This document shows, piece by piece, positions 42,674 through 52,740 of a stretch of 64,000 nt of DNA. How positions within the stretch are numbered: the first letter of the stretch is position 1; every line of letters begins with the position of its first letter. The translations under genes were made by a program, and so were the position numbers. This DNA comes from an uncultured Prevotellaceae bacterium. GTDB lineage: Bacteria; Bacteroidota; Bacteroidia; Bacteroidales; Bacteroidaceae. Location: positions 52,555 through 116,554 of the forward strand of contig CAMVDU010000002.1 in assembly GCA_947166345.1 (NCBI GenBank), written 5' to 3'. Below the pieces are notes generated by a model that saw only the letters and a list, made by a program, of their open reading frames with translations, did no database searches and had not been told where the DNA came from.

Positions 42674-44479
42674 TTAAAGGTACATCAAATCAATTTCCTT
42701 TTTGTAGTTCTCATTCAGCACGCGACGTTTGATCTTCAGCGTGTTGGTCAGCTCGCCACGCTCCACAGAGAAAGGCTTTTCAAGCAACGTGAAACGCTTC
42801 ACCTGCTCGTAGTGGGCCAGCTGTTGCTGTAGGGTGTCGATACGCTCCTGCAACATCTCGTGAATCTGTGGGTTCTGACACAGGTCCTTACGGCTCTCGA
42901 ACTTGATGTTGTGGGCACGCGCATATTCCTCCAACAGACTATAGACAGGAATGATGAGGGCCGACACGAACTTGCGCTGGTCAGCGATAATGGCTACCTG
43001 GTCGATGTATTTATCTACCAGCAGCTTCGACTCAATCATCTGCGGCGCGATATATTTGCCGTTAGAGGTTTTGAAGAGGTCCTTGATACGCTCCTTTAGG
43101 AACAGCTCGCCGTCTTTCAGGTAACCTGAGTCACCAGTACGGAAATAGCCGTCCTCAGTGAAAGCCTGCTTGGTCAGGTCGTCACGGTTGTAGTAGCCTC
43201 GGGTGATGGTGGGACCCTTCAACAGCACTTCGCCTTCCTCGCTGATCTTGATATCGATGCTGTCGATGGGATAGCCCACGCTACCAACGGTGAACGGCTT
43301 GTCAAGATGGAGGCAGCTGACGGTAGCCAGACTCTCTGTGAGACCATAGCCTACGTCCATGTAAATACCGATGGAATGGACGAATTCTTCCACATGAGGC
43401 GAGACAGCTGCACCTGCGGTGGGGAAGAAGTGAGCGTTCTCAAGTCCCAGCTCCTTGCGCACCAGCGAGAAGACGGTCTTGTTGAGCAGTTTGTATTCAA
43501 GATGTAATGCCAAGGGAGGACGTTTGCCCCTCGAGATATATTCGATGTTATGCTTGCGACCCACGTTAAGCGCATGACGGAACAGCTTGCGCTGCATGGC
43601 ACTTGAACTCTCAATCTTTTCCTGCACACCCATATAGACCTTCTCCCAGAAGCGGGGTACGCTCGACATACACGTGGGGTGCTGCTCGCGCATGGTCTGC
43701 TGCACCTCCAAAGGATAGGTGTTGATAATGAGACGGGCACCCACGGTAATGCAGAGTATCTTCCATCCCTTCTCAAAGATATGGGTGAAGGGCAGGAAGT
43801 TCAGGATGCGGTCCTTGTCCGTAACGGGTACGCATCTGTGGTTGGCTTCTATCGCAGCATGATACTGTCCACAGGTGAGGACGACGCCCTTAGAGTCGCC
43901 TGTGGTGCCACTGGTATAGAGGATGTTGGCGATATCATCCATCGTTGCCTCCTTCTGGATACGCTCCACCTCAGACTGACGGGGCAGGCCCTCGCCCAAC
44001 TTCATGAAGGTCTCGAAACTCATGGTGGTGGGGTCGGAAGGGTCGATGGCTACCAGGGGATCGAAGACGATGATACGCTCCAGCGTCTGACAGGTTGAGA
44101 AGATGCGCTTGGCCTTGTCATACTGCTCCTGTTCGCCAACGAAGAGAAGACGTATCTTGGCATCGTTGATCATGAACTGGATCTGCTGTTCTGAGCTGGT
44201 GGCATAGAACGGGATGGTCACGGCTCGGATACCCCAGGCTCCGAAGTCGGTGAAGAGGTACTGCACAGAGTTCTGGGAAAAGATACCCACGTTCTCCTGG
44301 ATCTTTACGCCCATGTTGAGCAAGGCGTTCGACACACATTTCACACGCGCAGAGAACTCGTTCCATGAGTACGACTTCCACTGCTTGCCGCTGTAATCTT
44401 TGTAGATAAGCGCTTCACGGTCGCCCCATTGGGCTGCCACGTCTTGTATCAGACGGGAAAGATGACTGTTAATCTGCAT
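42674..44479 (-). CDS. Long-chain acyl-CoA synthetase (AMP-forming)
   Basis: A 601-residue ANL-superfamily enzyme activating fatty acids with ATP and CoA. It has the AMP-binding P-loop YTSGTTGDSKGVVLT, the adenylate motif YGLTESLATVSC and the C-terminal YFRTGDSGYLKDGELFLKERIKDLFKTSNGKY. Length and motifs fit eukaryote-like long-chain ligases (FAA/ACSL type) common in Bacteroidota. It lies 29 bp downstream of the envC-like gene, probably the end of the dut operon. Confidence 0.92.
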   Translation of the reverse strand: MQINSHLSRLIQDVAAQWGDREALIYKDYSGKQWKSYSWNEFSARVKCVSNALLNMGVKIQENVGIFSQNSVQYLFTDFGAWGIRAVTIPFYATSSEQQIQFMINDAKIRLLFVGEQEQYDKAKRIFSTCQTLERIIVFDPLVAIDPSDPTTMSFETFMKLGEGLPRQSEVERIQKEATMDDIANILYTSGTTGDSKGVVLTCGQYHAAIEANHRCVPVTDKDRILNFLPFTHIFEKGWKILCITVGARLIINTYPLEVQQTMREQHPTCMSSVPRFWEKVYMGVQEKIESSSAMQRKLFRHALNVGRKHNIEYISRGKRPPLALHLEYKLLNKTVFSLVRKELGLENAHFFPTAGAAVSPHVEEFVHSIGIYMDVGYGLTESLATVSCLHLDKPFTVGSVGYPIDSIDIKISEEGEVLLKGPTITRGYYNRDDLTKQAFTEDGYFRTGDSGYLKDGELFLKERIKDLFKTSNGKYIAPQMIESKLLVDKYIDQVAIIADQRKFVSALIIPVYSLLEEYARAHNIKFESRKDLCQNPQIHEMLQERIDTLQQQLAHYEQVKRFTLLEKPFSVERGELTNTLKIKRRVLNENYKKEIDLMYL

Positions 44480-44508
44480 ATCAACTATAGTGTTTTGTTC
44501 GTTCGCTG

Positions 44509-45918
44509 TTATTTAGATAGCCACTGACGAGGATTGAGGGGGTCAGTCCAGTTGCGCAACTGGAACTGCATCACGTGGTCGTCGGCAACCTTACCGAGAA
44601 TCTGGTTGATCTTCACCTGTTGGCGGTTGGATACCGACACAGAAGCCAGGTTGCAATAGACGGAGATATAGCGTCCGTGGCGTACGATGACCATGTAGTT
44701 CTGACCTCTCTGTACGACAGCAGTCACCTGTCCGTCGAAGACGCATCGGGCCTGAGCACCGTCCTTGCCCTTGAGGTAGATACCCTTACTCTCCAGCGTC
44801 ACACCAGGCGTGCCTGTCACATCGTAGGTGCCCATTCCTCTGACAATGTTGTAGGGACCAGTGATGGGGACGGGCAGACGTCCTTTGTTCGACTCGAAGC
44901 TGCCGCTGAGGGCACGGTCGGCAGCAGGCAGTTCGAAGTGCTCAGCCTTGGGGGTGGCCACCTTCGTCTTGTCTCTGCTGGCAGTAGCTGTTGTCTTGGT
45001 GGTGCCTTTGGTATTCTTGTTGGCGTCCTTGGCAGCCTTGGCTCTCTTGGCTTCCTCTGCTGCCTTGCGGCGTGCTTCTTCTGCGGCCAGTCTGCGTGCC
45101 TCTGCCTCGGCACGGGCTATCTCTGCCTTTATCTCGCGCTCAATCTTGGCGTTCAGTTCTTTCTCTTCTTTCTGCTGTTGGGCTATCAGTTGCTTCACGG
45201 TCTTCTGTTCTTTCTGCAGACTGACGACGAGGTTTTTCTGTTCCGTCTGCTTCTGCTCCATCTGACGGTGTTCCTGTTGGCTGCGCGACAGCAGGGCCGA
45301 TTTCTCATCTTTCACACCGTTCAGCTCTTTCTGCTTGGCTTCCACCTGTTCGCTCTTCACCTTCAGGGCCTGACCCTGCATCTTCTCGTAGGTAGAGTAT
45401 TCTTTTGAGAAACGCATGCGACGGAACATCTGGTTGAAGTTCTTGGCACTGAACATAAACATCATCTTGTTCTGTGTCTTGCGGTTGCGATACATATAGC
45501 GCATGGACTTCATGTACTGCTCCTTGCGGTCGGCCAACTCTTTCTGCAACACCTTCAGTTCCTCGTCCAACGACACGATGTTACTGTCCAGCACGACGAT
45601 ATCCTGTCGGATGCTGTCGATGGTCAGCTGCTTGTCCTTGATCTCACCGTCAAGGATCTGCACATGCTCCAGTTCGTTCTTAACCTTTTTCTCCAGTTCT
45701 TGCTGACGCTTGCGTGCTTCAGCCTGCTGCTGTTGTACCTTTTTCTTCTGGTCCTCCAGTTGCTGACGCTTGGTAAGCTTGGGTGCTGCCTGCTTCTTGA
45801 CAGGCTGCTTCTTGGTGGCAGTCGTCTTGGTAGTTGCCTGTTTTGTCTTCTGTTTCTGGGCAGGAACAGCCAAACAGAAGAGACTGAGAAGAAGGATGAT
45901 GACGATTCTCTTGATCAT
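44509..45918 (-). CDS. EnvC-like murein hydrolase activator with degenerate LytM domain
   Basis: A 469-residue exported protein (signal IVIILLLSLFCLAVPAQ). It has a long coiled coil (about 60-250, rich in K, E and Q), an Ala/Lys-rich linker and a C-terminal M23/LytM domain (about 345-469). The zinc ligands appear lost: the usual HGxxxxSxYxHL reads HGRYISVYCNL, and the final LHFEVR motif reads MQFQLRNW. This fits an activator of cell-wall amidases, as for E. coli EnvC, and not a hydrolase. Start ATG 45918 is chosen over 45942 because it gives the signal peptide. Neighbours are envelope genes. Confidence 0.88.
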   Translation of the reverse strand: MIKRIVIILLLSLFCLAVPAQKQKTKQATTKTTATKKQPVKKQAAPKLTKRQQLEDQKKKVQQQQAEARKRQQELEKKVKNELEHVQILDGEIKDKQLTIDSIRQDIVVLDSNIVSLDEELKVLQKELADRKEQYMKSMRYMYRNRKTQNKMMFMFSAKNFNQMFRRMRFSKEYSTYEKMQGQALKVKSEQVEAKQKELNGVKDEKSALLSRSQQEHRQMEQKQTEQKNLVVSLQKEQKTVKQLIAQQQKEEKELNAKIEREIKAEIARAEAEARRLAAEEARRKAAEEAKRAKAAKDANKNTKGTTKTTATASRDKTKVATPKAEHFELPAADRALSGSFESNKGRLPVPITGPYNIVRGMGTYDVTGTPGVTLESKGIYLKGKDGAQARCVFDGQVTAVVQRGQNYMVIVRHGRYISVYCNLASVSVSNRQQVKINQILGKVADDHVMQFQLRNWTDPLNPRQWLSK

Positions 45919-45953
45919 AGGGTGGGGCGATTGTGATGACAACGGTTTATATG

Positions 45954-46796
45954 TTAGAGTGAAAGAAGTCGGCGGAAGATGGTTTCGGCACTTACCTTTT
46001 TATATTTGTTAGAGACGGTGGTACGTTTCTCCCAACTGCTGTCATGCTCCAGCGATGACAATTGGAAGCCAGCCTGCAGCGTCTTGCCGTCGGCTTTGAT
46101 GCGCACCTGCTGGTCGGTGGGGAACTGCTTCTGTCCCAGTTTCTTGAATGAACGGTATTTCCAGTTCATCTCTCCGTCTGTCGTTCCCTGATTGTCGTGA
46201 CTGATGGTGGTGCTGTTGATCTTTCCCGTCTCGCGATCAGCCTCCCACTGGTAGTCCAGACGACCGCTGGAGAGTGTGATGAGCACGTCGCCCTCTTCTT
46301 GTGGTGTGGCAGCGAACTTATCCAGTGACGGCTGCTCCTTGCCTGGCTGGAACAGCTCGTTCCAGAACAGGGCCTGCAGGGTGTGGAAGTTGACGTTGTT
46401 GGCACGCAGGAAGTCGATATCGTCGTAGGAAGCCTTGACGTACTGTTTATTGATACGGTCCATGATGAGCACGTAGTCCTTGGTGAACTCCAGTCTGCCT
46501 GCCTCCATGATGCCGAAGGCCACCAGCTGGATGCGGATGACGTCGTCGCGCTTCATCTTCAGGGAACCGCCCACTGACACGCTTTGTCCTGCCATCGTGG
46601 CTGAGAACTTCAGTTTGGCTGTCACATACTGGCTGGTGAGAGCTCTGTCGACCACCGTCTTCATGAAGTCCTTTTTGGAGAAGGTCTTGTCAATGGTCGT
46701 CGTACCGTCTGTACTCACTTTCTCGCCTGTCTTACAGGCGGTCAGCAGTAGTGCCAACAGCCAACAGCCTATGGTCAAATGCAGTATTTTCTTCAT
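45954..46796 (-). CDS. DUF4292 lipoprotein, LolB-like in outline
   Basis: A 280-residue lipoprotein (LLALLLTACKTGEK). The mature part contains SQYVTAKLKFSATMAGQSVSVGGSLKMKRDDVIRIQL, a strand-rich pattern typical of DUF4292 and reminiscent of the half-barrel lipoprotein carriers LolA/LolB. The family is restricted to Bacteroidota and its role is not established. The start codon overlaps the TPR gene stop (ATGA). The ORF-track start at 46877 lies inside the TPR gene; ATG 46796 is the true one. Confidence 0.82.
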   Translation of the reverse strand: MKKILHLTIGCWLLALLLTACKTGEKVSTDGTTTIDKTFSKKDFMKTVVDRALTSQYVTAKLKFSATMAGQSVSVGGSLKMKRDDVIRIQLVAFGIMEAGRLEFTKDYVLIMDRINKQYVKASYDDIDFLRANNVNFHTLQALFWNELFQPGKEQPSLDKFAATPQEEGDVLITLSSGRLDYQWEADRETGKINSTTISHDNQGTTDGEMNWKYRSFKKLGQKQFPTDQQVRIKADGKTLQAGFQLSSLEHDSSWEKRTTVSNKYKKVSAETIFRRLLSL

Positions 46797-48490
46797 TTCT
46801 GTTTGATGTATTTGCGTTTCTTGATTTTCTTGGTGAGCAGTTTGTTGCCTGGGTCTTGCTCCAGTGCCTGCTGCCACAGCTCTACAGCCCGTTCGGTCTC
46901 ACCGTTCATCGCGTAGATGTCGCCAGCATGCTCTGTGACCACAGCACCAACGTTCTCGTCGTTTTTCAATGCCTGCTCAATATAGACCTTTGCCTCGGCA
47001 TAGCGCTCTTCCATAAAGAGAATCCAGGCGTAGGTGTCGAGATAGGTGGCGTTGTCGGGTTCGGCCTTGATGGTCTTATAGCTCATCTCCTCGGCTTCCT
47101 TCAGACGGTCGTTCTTCAGACTGAGGTAGTAGGCGTAGTTGTTGAGGCATCCGATGTTGTCAGCATTCCATTGCAGACACGAGTCGTAGGCGGCAAAGGC
47201 TTCCTTTTCCTGCTGACGCATGAAGAGCAGGTCACCCATTACAGCATAGAAGTCGGAGACGATCTCTGGCGAGCTGCTGTCGTCAATCACGCTGATGCCG
47301 TTCTTGAAGGCTTCCAGTGCGCCGTCGTGGTTCTCCTGACGGTAATAGGCCATGCCCTGATAGTAATAAAAGGCCATTTCATCGGGGTTATACTGACGGG
47401 CAGCCTGACAGAGGTCTATGATACGTTGGTCGTCATCGTCCTCCCACGCCTGTTGTACCAGGTGCAGACGTGCTGAAGCACGGTCGGGTGCCAGTTGCAG
47501 GACATACTCATAGGCTTGTGCCACCGTGTCGCGTGGCATCTTCTTGAGGTCCATATAGGCAGCGCGAAACTCTGCTATGTCGGCATCTACATCGGGTTGC
47601 TCCAGCATCTCATCAAACAGCTGCAGCACCAGTGTGCTGTCGCCACCGTTCTGTTCGCTTTCACCAATCAGTTGGCGCAGGTGGTTGATCTTGTCTTCGA
47701 GGGGTGTCTTGGCATTCAGCAGGATGCAACGCGTCAGCGAGTCGGCCTGCTCCTTCTCCTCATTGGAGATATAGTAGTTGCGAAGAGCGTTTTGTGCCTT
47801 GGTATTATCGGGCTCCTCGCGCAGCACGTCTTGCAGGATGGCCAGACCCTCTGACGAGCGGTCGTTGGCTATCAGCGTGTGGGCATAGAGTGTGCGGTAG
47901 TTCAAGTCGTTGGGGTACTTCTCCGTCAGGGTCAGCACCTCGGCGAGTGCTTTCTCAGTATCGTCCAGCTGTAGGTAGAGCGCACTCTTGGCAAGCGTCG
48001 TCGTCTCGTTCTTGCCATCGATAATCTCCATTCTGTCGAGTACGCTGATGGCTTTCTCAAAGTCTTTCTCTTCGATATACAGGCGATAGAGCATTTCCAA
48101 CAGCTCCTGACGGCTCTTGTCAATGTCGTACATGTGTTCCACGACAGCGATAGCTTCGACATATTGGTCATTGTTGATATAGGCATGGACCAGTGACTCC
48201 AGCAGCGTCAAATTGTCGGGGTCCAGATCGGCAGCCTTCTTGAAGTCCGACAGGGCCGTCTCTGCGTCACCCATTTCGTGATAGTACTGGGCACGGAAGA
48301 AGAAAGCCTCCGATGCCTGCGGGTTCATCTCCACACAACGGTTGAACAGGTCGAAGGCGGCCGTATGGTGTCCTTTCAGCCGTTGCTGCAACGCCTCGTG
48401 AAACAGGACATCATACTCGCGACTTGGGGTTTGGGCCCAAGTGCCTAAGCCGATGGCTGTCAGAAGGAATATGATGATGCTACGCTTCAT
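46793..48490 (-). CDS. Exported tetratricopeptide repeat protein
   Basis: A 565-residue protein with a signal peptide (IIIFLLTAIGLGTWAQ) and about a dozen TPR units, e.g. AFFFRAQYYHEMGDAETALSDFKKAADLDPDN and MAFYYYQGMAYYRQENHDGALEAFKNG. TPR solenoids are protein-protein scaffolds. The protein is probably periplasmic. It lies 4 bp after dut and overlaps the DUF4292 gene start by four bases, so it is translationally coupled to it. ATG 48490 is chosen over 48514 for the signal peptide. Confidence 0.88.
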   Translation of the reverse strand: MKRSIIIFLLTAIGLGTWAQTPSREYDVLFHEALQQRLKGHHTAAFDLFNRCVEMNPQASEAFFFRAQYYHEMGDAETALSDFKKAADLDPDNLTLLESLVHAYINNDQYVEAIAVVEHMYDIDKSRQELLEMLYRLYIEEKDFEKAISVLDRMEIIDGKNETTTLAKSALYLQLDDTEKALAEVLTLTEKYPNDLNYRTLYAHTLIANDRSSEGLAILQDVLREEPDNTKAQNALRNYYISNEEKEQADSLTRCILLNAKTPLEDKINHLRQLIGESEQNGGDSTLVLQLFDEMLEQPDVDADIAEFRAAYMDLKKMPRDTVAQAYEYVLQLAPDRASARLHLVQQAWEDDDDQRIIDLCQAARQYNPDEMAFYYYQGMAYYRQENHDGALEAFKNGISVIDDSSSPEIVSDFYAVMGDLLFMRQQEKEAFAAYDSCLQWNADNIGCLNNYAYYLSLKNDRLKEAEEMSYKTIKAEPDNATYLDTYAWILFMEERYAEAKVYIEQALKNDENVGAVVTEHAGDIYAMNGETERAVELWQQALEQDPGNKLLTKKIKKRKYIKQK

Positions 48491-48494
48491 GTTC

Positions 48495-48926
48495 TTATAC
48501 GCCAGTATGTCCATAGCCGCCCTCGCCGCGTTCTGTCTCGTCCAGCACGCTCACCTCTATGAAATCGGCTGTCTCGTGACGGGCTATCACCATCTGGGCA
48601 ATACGCTCACCGTCGTTCACGACAAAGTCTTCTTGCGACAGGTTGATGAGGACCACACCTATCTCACCACGATAGTCGGCATCAATGGTGCCAGGCGAGT
48701 TGAGGACGGTGATGCCTTTCTTCAGGGCCAGTCCGCTACGTGGGCGCACCTGTGCCTCATAGCCTTTTGGTAGGGCGATGTGCAGGCCAGTGGGGATGAG
48801 TCGGCGCTCCAGGGGTTTCAGTACGATGGATTCTTCAATATTAGCACGCAGGTCCATGCCTGCGCTCTGTTCCGTTGCGTAAGTTGGCAACGGCTGATGT
48901 CCTTTATTAACAACCTTTATCTGCAT
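48495..48926 (-). CDS. dut: dUTP diphosphatase
   Basis: Hydrolyses dUTP to dUMP, keeping uracil out of DNA. The 143-residue trimeric-type enzyme has all five motifs, including [42 protein letters not shown] and the C-terminal [12 protein letters not shown]. The track extends upstream to 49214 through the dgt gene; ATG 48926 (MQIKVVNKG) is correct. It is divergent from dgt with 84 bp between starts and is first gene of an envelope operon. Confidence 0.96.
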   Translation of the reverse strand: MQIKVVNKGHQPLPTYATEQSAGMDLRANIEESIVLKPLERRLIPTGLHIALPKGYEAQVRPRSGLALKKGITVLNSPGTIDADYRGEIGVVLINLSQEDFVVNDGERIAQMVIARHETADFIEVSVLDETERGEGGYGHTGV

Positions 48927-48943
48927 ATTCTGTAATTTGGTTG

Positions 48944-48951
48944 CAAAGATA
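48944..48951 (-). promoter_or_regulatory. -7 element for dut
   Basis: TATCTTTG on the minus strand, 17 bp before the dut ATG. Confidence 0.55.
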
Positions 48952-48997
48952 ATCATTTTTTTTAGAATAGAAGCATGGAAAAGTCTAAAAAATGTTG

Positions 48998-49005
48998 TAA
49001 CTTTG
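48998..49005 (+). promoter_or_regulatory. -7 element for dgt
   Basis: TAACTTTG ends five bases before ATG 49011; a near-leaderless transcript is implied. Confidence 0.55.
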
Positions 49006-49010
49006 CAGCC

Positions 49011-50357
49011 ATGATGAAAATGAACTGGAACCAACTGATTTCTAACCGCCGTCTGGGACAGGAACACCGTCATCTGGAGCGGCACGATGACCGTACGGAA
49101 TTTAAGCGTGACTACGACCGACTGATTTTCTCGGCTCCCTTCCGTCGTCTGCAGAACAAGACACAGGTGTTTCCCTTGCCAGGCAGTGTGTTTGTGCATA
49201 ACCGATTGACCCATTCGCTTGAGGTGGCCTCAGTGGGTATGTCATTAGGTAACGACGTCTCGCGTGCACTATGTGCAAAAAATCCCGATTTCAACGATGG
49301 ATTAATTCCTGAGATAGGACAGATTGTGGCTACCGCTTGTCTGGCTCATGATCTGGGTAATCCACCCTTCGGACATTCTGGTGAGAAAGCTATCCAGACG
49401 TTTTTTACGGAGGGTAAGGGCGCCTATCTAAAAGAGAAGGTGTCAGCTGCCTTCTGGGACGATATCACCCACTTTGAAGGCAACGCTAATGCGTTCCGTC
49501 TGCTCACACATCAGTTCAAGGGTCGTCGCCCAGGTGGCTTCGTCATGACCTATAGCACGCTGGCTTCCATCGTGAAATATCCCTACGCCTCTTCTGCATC
49601 AGGCAAGAAGGGGAAGTTCGGATTCTTCAATAGCGAACAGGCGATCTATCAGCGTATCGCCGATGAAATGGGTATTTTCTGCGTTTCTTCTCAAGGAGAA
49701 CCCCTACGCTATGTGCGCCATCCATTGGTGTATCTTGTTGAGGCTGCCGATGATATCTGCTACGAAATTATGGACCTCGAGGATGCCCATAAACTGAAGA
49801 TTCTGTCGTTCGAAGAGACCAAACAGCTGATGCTTGGCTTCTTCGATGAATCCACGCAGAATCATATCCTTCAGCGTATTTCCGACGAACAGTTGTCTGA
49901 TCCTAATGAGCAGGTACAGTATCTGCGCGCCTGTGTCATCGGCAAACTGGAGAACGAGTGTGTCTCTACGTTCCTGATGCATGAGGACGAGATACTGCAG
50001 GGCACTTTCACAGGCTCGCTCATCAACCACATCAGCGACCTGCCCCGTGAGGCGTATATCAACTGTACGAAGATCTCGAAGGTACGCATCTATCGCAGCA
50101 AACCCGTACTCGACGTCGAACTCTCTGGTTATCGCATCATGGCTACGCTCATGGAACTGATGATTGAGGCTATCGAGCACCCCGACCGCTATTACTCCCA
50201 GCAGCTCATTGGGCGTGTGTCGTCACAGTACGATATTGACCACCCTGATCTGGAGACTCGTCTGATGGCTGTCATCGACTATATCAGCGGCATGACTGAT
50301 GTCTATGCCTTGGATGTCTATCAGAAAATCTGCGGTATCTCTCTGCCTATCGTCTGA
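49011..50357 (+). CDS. dgt: Deoxyguanosinetriphosphate triphosphohydrolase-like protein
   Basis: HD-domain enzyme that cleaves dNTPs (dGTP in E. coli) to the deoxynucleoside and triphosphate. The 448-residue protein shows [15 protein letters not shown], the HD ligands in [13 protein letters not shown] and [16 protein letters not shown], and [17 protein letters not shown]. The ORF-track start at 48975 would place the -7 box inside the gene; ATG 49011 is chosen. It is divergent from dut, so the two dNTP-pool enzymes share one control region. Confidence 0.93.
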   Translation: MMKMNWNQLISNRRLGQEHRHLERHDDRTEFKRDYDRLIFSAPFRRLQNKTQVFPLPGSVFVHNRLTHSLEVASVGMSLGNDVSRALCAKNPDFNDGLIPEIGQIVATACLAHDLGNPPFGHSGEKAIQTFFTEGKGAYLKEKVSAAFWDDITHFEGNANAFRLLTHQFKGRRPGGFVMTYSTLASIVKYPYASSASGKKGKFGFFNSEQAIYQRIADEMGIFCVSSQGEPLRYVRHPLVYLVEAADDICYEIMDLEDAHKLKILSFEETKQLMLGFFDESTQNHILQRISDEQLSDPNEQVQYLRACVIGKLENECVSTFLMHEDEILQGTFTGSLINHISDLPREAYINCTKISKVRIYRSKPVLDVELSGYRIMATLMELMIEAIEHPDRYYSQQLIGRVSSQYDIDHPDLETRLMAVIDYISGMTDVYALDVYQKICGISLPIV

Positions 50358-50421
50358 TAAGAAATAGGTGCGCTTTTTTATATTTTGGGAGAAAAAGGTA
50401 TCGGAATACGGGAAAATTTTA

Positions 50422-50429
50422 TAATTTTG
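50422..50429 (+). promoter_or_regulatory. -7 element for NSS transporter
   Basis: TAATTTTG, 28 bp before the ATG at 50458. Confidence 0.5.
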
Positions 50430-50457
50430 CACCCGAATTCCGAGAAACTGTTAGAAA

Positions 50458-51816
50458 ATGGAACAGACAAAGCGTGCAAATTTCGGTAGTCGACTGGGTA
50501 TCATCCTCGCTACGGCAGGTTCTGCTGTAGGCTTGGGCAACGTATGGCGTTTCCCCACGATGGCAGGTGAGAACGGTGGTGCTGCCTTTATCCTTATATA
50601 TATTGGCTGTGTGGTGGTACTGGGCATCCCCTGTATGCTCAACGAGTTTATCATTGGTCGCAGGGCACAGTCTAATGCTGCCCGTGCCTACAGCATGTTG
50701 TCGAACGGTACCCCTTGGCGTCTCATTGGCTATTTTGGGGTGTTCACTGGCTTTCTCATTGCCAGCTACTATGCAGTAGTATCGGGCTGGTGCCTGCAGT
50801 ATGTCTATGCCAGCGTGATGGGCGAGCTTAATGGTAATCCTACCTATGTGAAAGACTATTTTGTGAGTTTCTCAACCAACCCCTGGAAGCCCGTTCTCTG
50901 GCTGGTGCTGTTCTTCTTGATCAGTCATCTCGTCATTGCACGTGGTGTGGAGAAAGGTATTGAGCGCGCTGCCAAACTGATGATGCCCCTGCTGTTCATT
51001 CTTTTGGTTGTTATCGCTGTGGCCGCTTGTCTGCTGCCCAATGCAAGCAAAGGTATCAGCTTCCTGTTTGCCCCCGATTTCTCAAAGGTTGACAGTAACG
51101 TGTTCCTGGGTGCTTTGGGACAGTCGTTCTACTCGCTCAGTCTGGGCATGGGTTGTCTGTGTACCTATGCCAGCTACTTTGGTCGCGACATCCATCTGAC
51201 GAAGTCGGCTGTTCAGATTATCTCTATCGACAGTCTGATAGCTATCCTCGCCGGACTCATGATTTTCCCTGCTGTCTTCTCTGTAGGCGGACAGGTTGAT
51301 GCAGGACCAGCTTTGGTGTTTGTCACCCTGCCCAACGTATTCAACCAGGCCTTCTCTGGCGTGCCTTTCTTGGGCACCCTGATAGCCCTGTTGTTCTATC
51401 TGCTCCTCTCTGTGGCAGCTCTGACCTCGCTCATCTCGCTGCACGAAGTGAATACTGCTTTCTTCCATGAGGAAACGAACATGTCACGCAAGAAGGCTGC
51501 TGGCATCGTTACGGTGCTCTGTACTTTCATCGGTATTTTCTGTTCCCTGTCGTTCTGTTGTCCGCAGCTGTCACTGTTTGGCTTGAGTCTCTTCGACCTC
51601 TTCGATTTCACCACGGGACAGTTGTTCCTTCCTATAGGAGGCTTTCTCACCTGTCTGTTCATGGGCTGGTATGTGCCCAAGAAACTGATCCGTGAGGAGT
51701 TCACCAACCGTGAGACGCTCAGTGGTCGTTTCTTTGGTGTCTATCTCTTCTGCGTACGCTATGTCTGTCCTGTCTGCATTTTGGTGATCTTCCTGCATCA
51801 GCTCGGGGTGGTATGA
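50458..51816 (+). CDS. Sodium:neurotransmitter symporter (NSS) family transporter
   Basis: A 452-residue inner-membrane protein. The first helix has the NSS unwound sodium/substrate-binding signature AGSAVGLGNVWRFPTMAGENGGAAF, the LeuT-like start. Eleven or twelve hydrophobic helices follow. Bacterial members import amino acids such as leucine, tryptophan or tyrosine with sodium; the substrate is not predictable here. The stop overlaps the start of the HhH gene (ATGA). Confidence 0.93.
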   Translation: MEQTKRANFGSRLGIILATAGSAVGLGNVWRFPTMAGENGGAAFILIYIGCVVVLGIPCMLNEFIIGRRAQSNAARAYSMLSNGTPWRLIGYFGVFTGFLIASYYAVVSGWCLQYVYASVMGELNGNPTYVKDYFVSFSTNPWKPVLWLVLFFLISHLVIARGVEKGIERAAKLMMPLLFILLVVIAVAACLLPNASKGISFLFAPDFSKVDSNVFLGALGQSFYSLSLGMGCLCTYASYFGRDIHLTKSAVQIISIDSLIAILAGLMIFPAVFSVGGQVDAGPALVFVTLPNVFNQAFSGVPFLGTLIALLFYLLLSVAALTSLISLHEVNTAFFHEETNMSRKKAAGIVTVLCTFIGIFCSLSFCCPQLSLFGLSLFDLFDFTTGQLFLPIGGFLTCLFMGWYVPKKLIREEFTNRETLSGRFFGVYLFCVRYVCPVCILVIFLHQLGVV

Positions 51817-52712
51817 GATGGCGCCAGTTCTTCTATCTTCGTAAGTCCGACCGTCAGGTGATCCTGGTACTGCTGGTAGTGGTTGTCGTAGCCTTGCTGG
51901 TACTCTTCTTTTCTCAAAAAGAGTCCATTCCATCGACTAAAACCGCTGTTACGCCACCAGCGTCTTCGGGTGTCCAGACATCTGCTGGTGAGAAGTCCTC
52001 AGGCTATTACCGTCAGCCGGAACGTCAGGTGGAGCGCTTTGTCTTCGATCCCAATACGGCCGACTCCACCCAACTGCTCAGATTGGGCTTGCAGGACTGG
52101 CAGGTACGCAACATTTACAAGTACCGTGCTGCTGGCGGCATCTATCGTAAGAAAGAGGATTTTGCCCGTCTCTATGGGCTCACCGTCAAACAGTATCGTG
52201 AGTTGGAACCCTATATCCAAATATCTTCCGACTACCAGCCTGCCTCCACCTTGGTGAAAGAGACGTCCTTCGAACGTGACACCCTGCACCTGAAATACCC
52301 CCAGAAGGTGGCTGAGGGGGAGCATGTGGATCTGAATGTGATGGATACTACCGCCTATCGTACCGTTCCTGGCATCGGCAGCTACTATGCCCGTAGGATA
52401 CAACAGTACGGACAGCGTTTAGGAGGTTATGTGAGTGTCAATCAGCTCGATGAAATCGAGGATTTTCCACAGGATGCGAAGGCTTATTTCTCTATCGATG
52501 CTTCCTCTTCCGTTCAGAAGATCTACATCAACCGCTTGTCGTTGAACGAACTGAAGCGTCATCCCTACATCAACTACTACCAGGCGAAAGCCATCATGGA
52601 CTATCGCAGGCAGAATGGAGCTGTCCATGACTTGCAAGAGCTCCGTCTGCTGCGTGACTTCCCTCCCGAGGCTATTGAACGCCTGCGCCCTTACGTCAGC
52701 TATGACGAGTAG
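51813..52712 (+). CDS. Helix-hairpin-helix (ComEA-like) membrane-anchored protein
   Basis: A 299-residue protein with one N-terminal transmembrane helix (VILVLLVVVVVALLVLFFS) and repeated HhH-type modules: DPNTADSTQLLRLGLQDWQVRNIYKYR (about 72-98), NVMDTTAYRTVPGIGSYYARRIQQY, and RLSLNELKRHPYINYYQAKAIMDYR. HhH modules of this kind bind DNA in ComEA, but several copies on a Bacteroidota membrane anchor have no proven role. The start overlaps the transporter stop by four bases. A terminator follows. Confidence 0.85.
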   Translation: MRWRQFFYLRKSDRQVILVLLVVVVVALLVLFFSQKESIPSTKTAVTPPASSGVQTSAGEKSSGYYRQPERQVERFVFDPNTADSTQLLRLGLQDWQVRNIYKYRAAGGIYRKKEDFARLYGLTVKQYRELEPYIQISSDYQPASTLVKETSFERDTLHLKYPQKVAEGEHVDLNVMDTTAYRTVPGIGSYYARRIQQYGQRLGGYVSVNQLDEIEDFPQDAKAYFSIDASSSVQKIYINRLSLNELKRHPYINYYQAKAIMDYRRQNGAVHDLQELRLLRDFPPEAIERLRPYVSYDE

Positions 52713-52740
52713 TTGCAGCAATGGTTTTATGGTGCATTAA

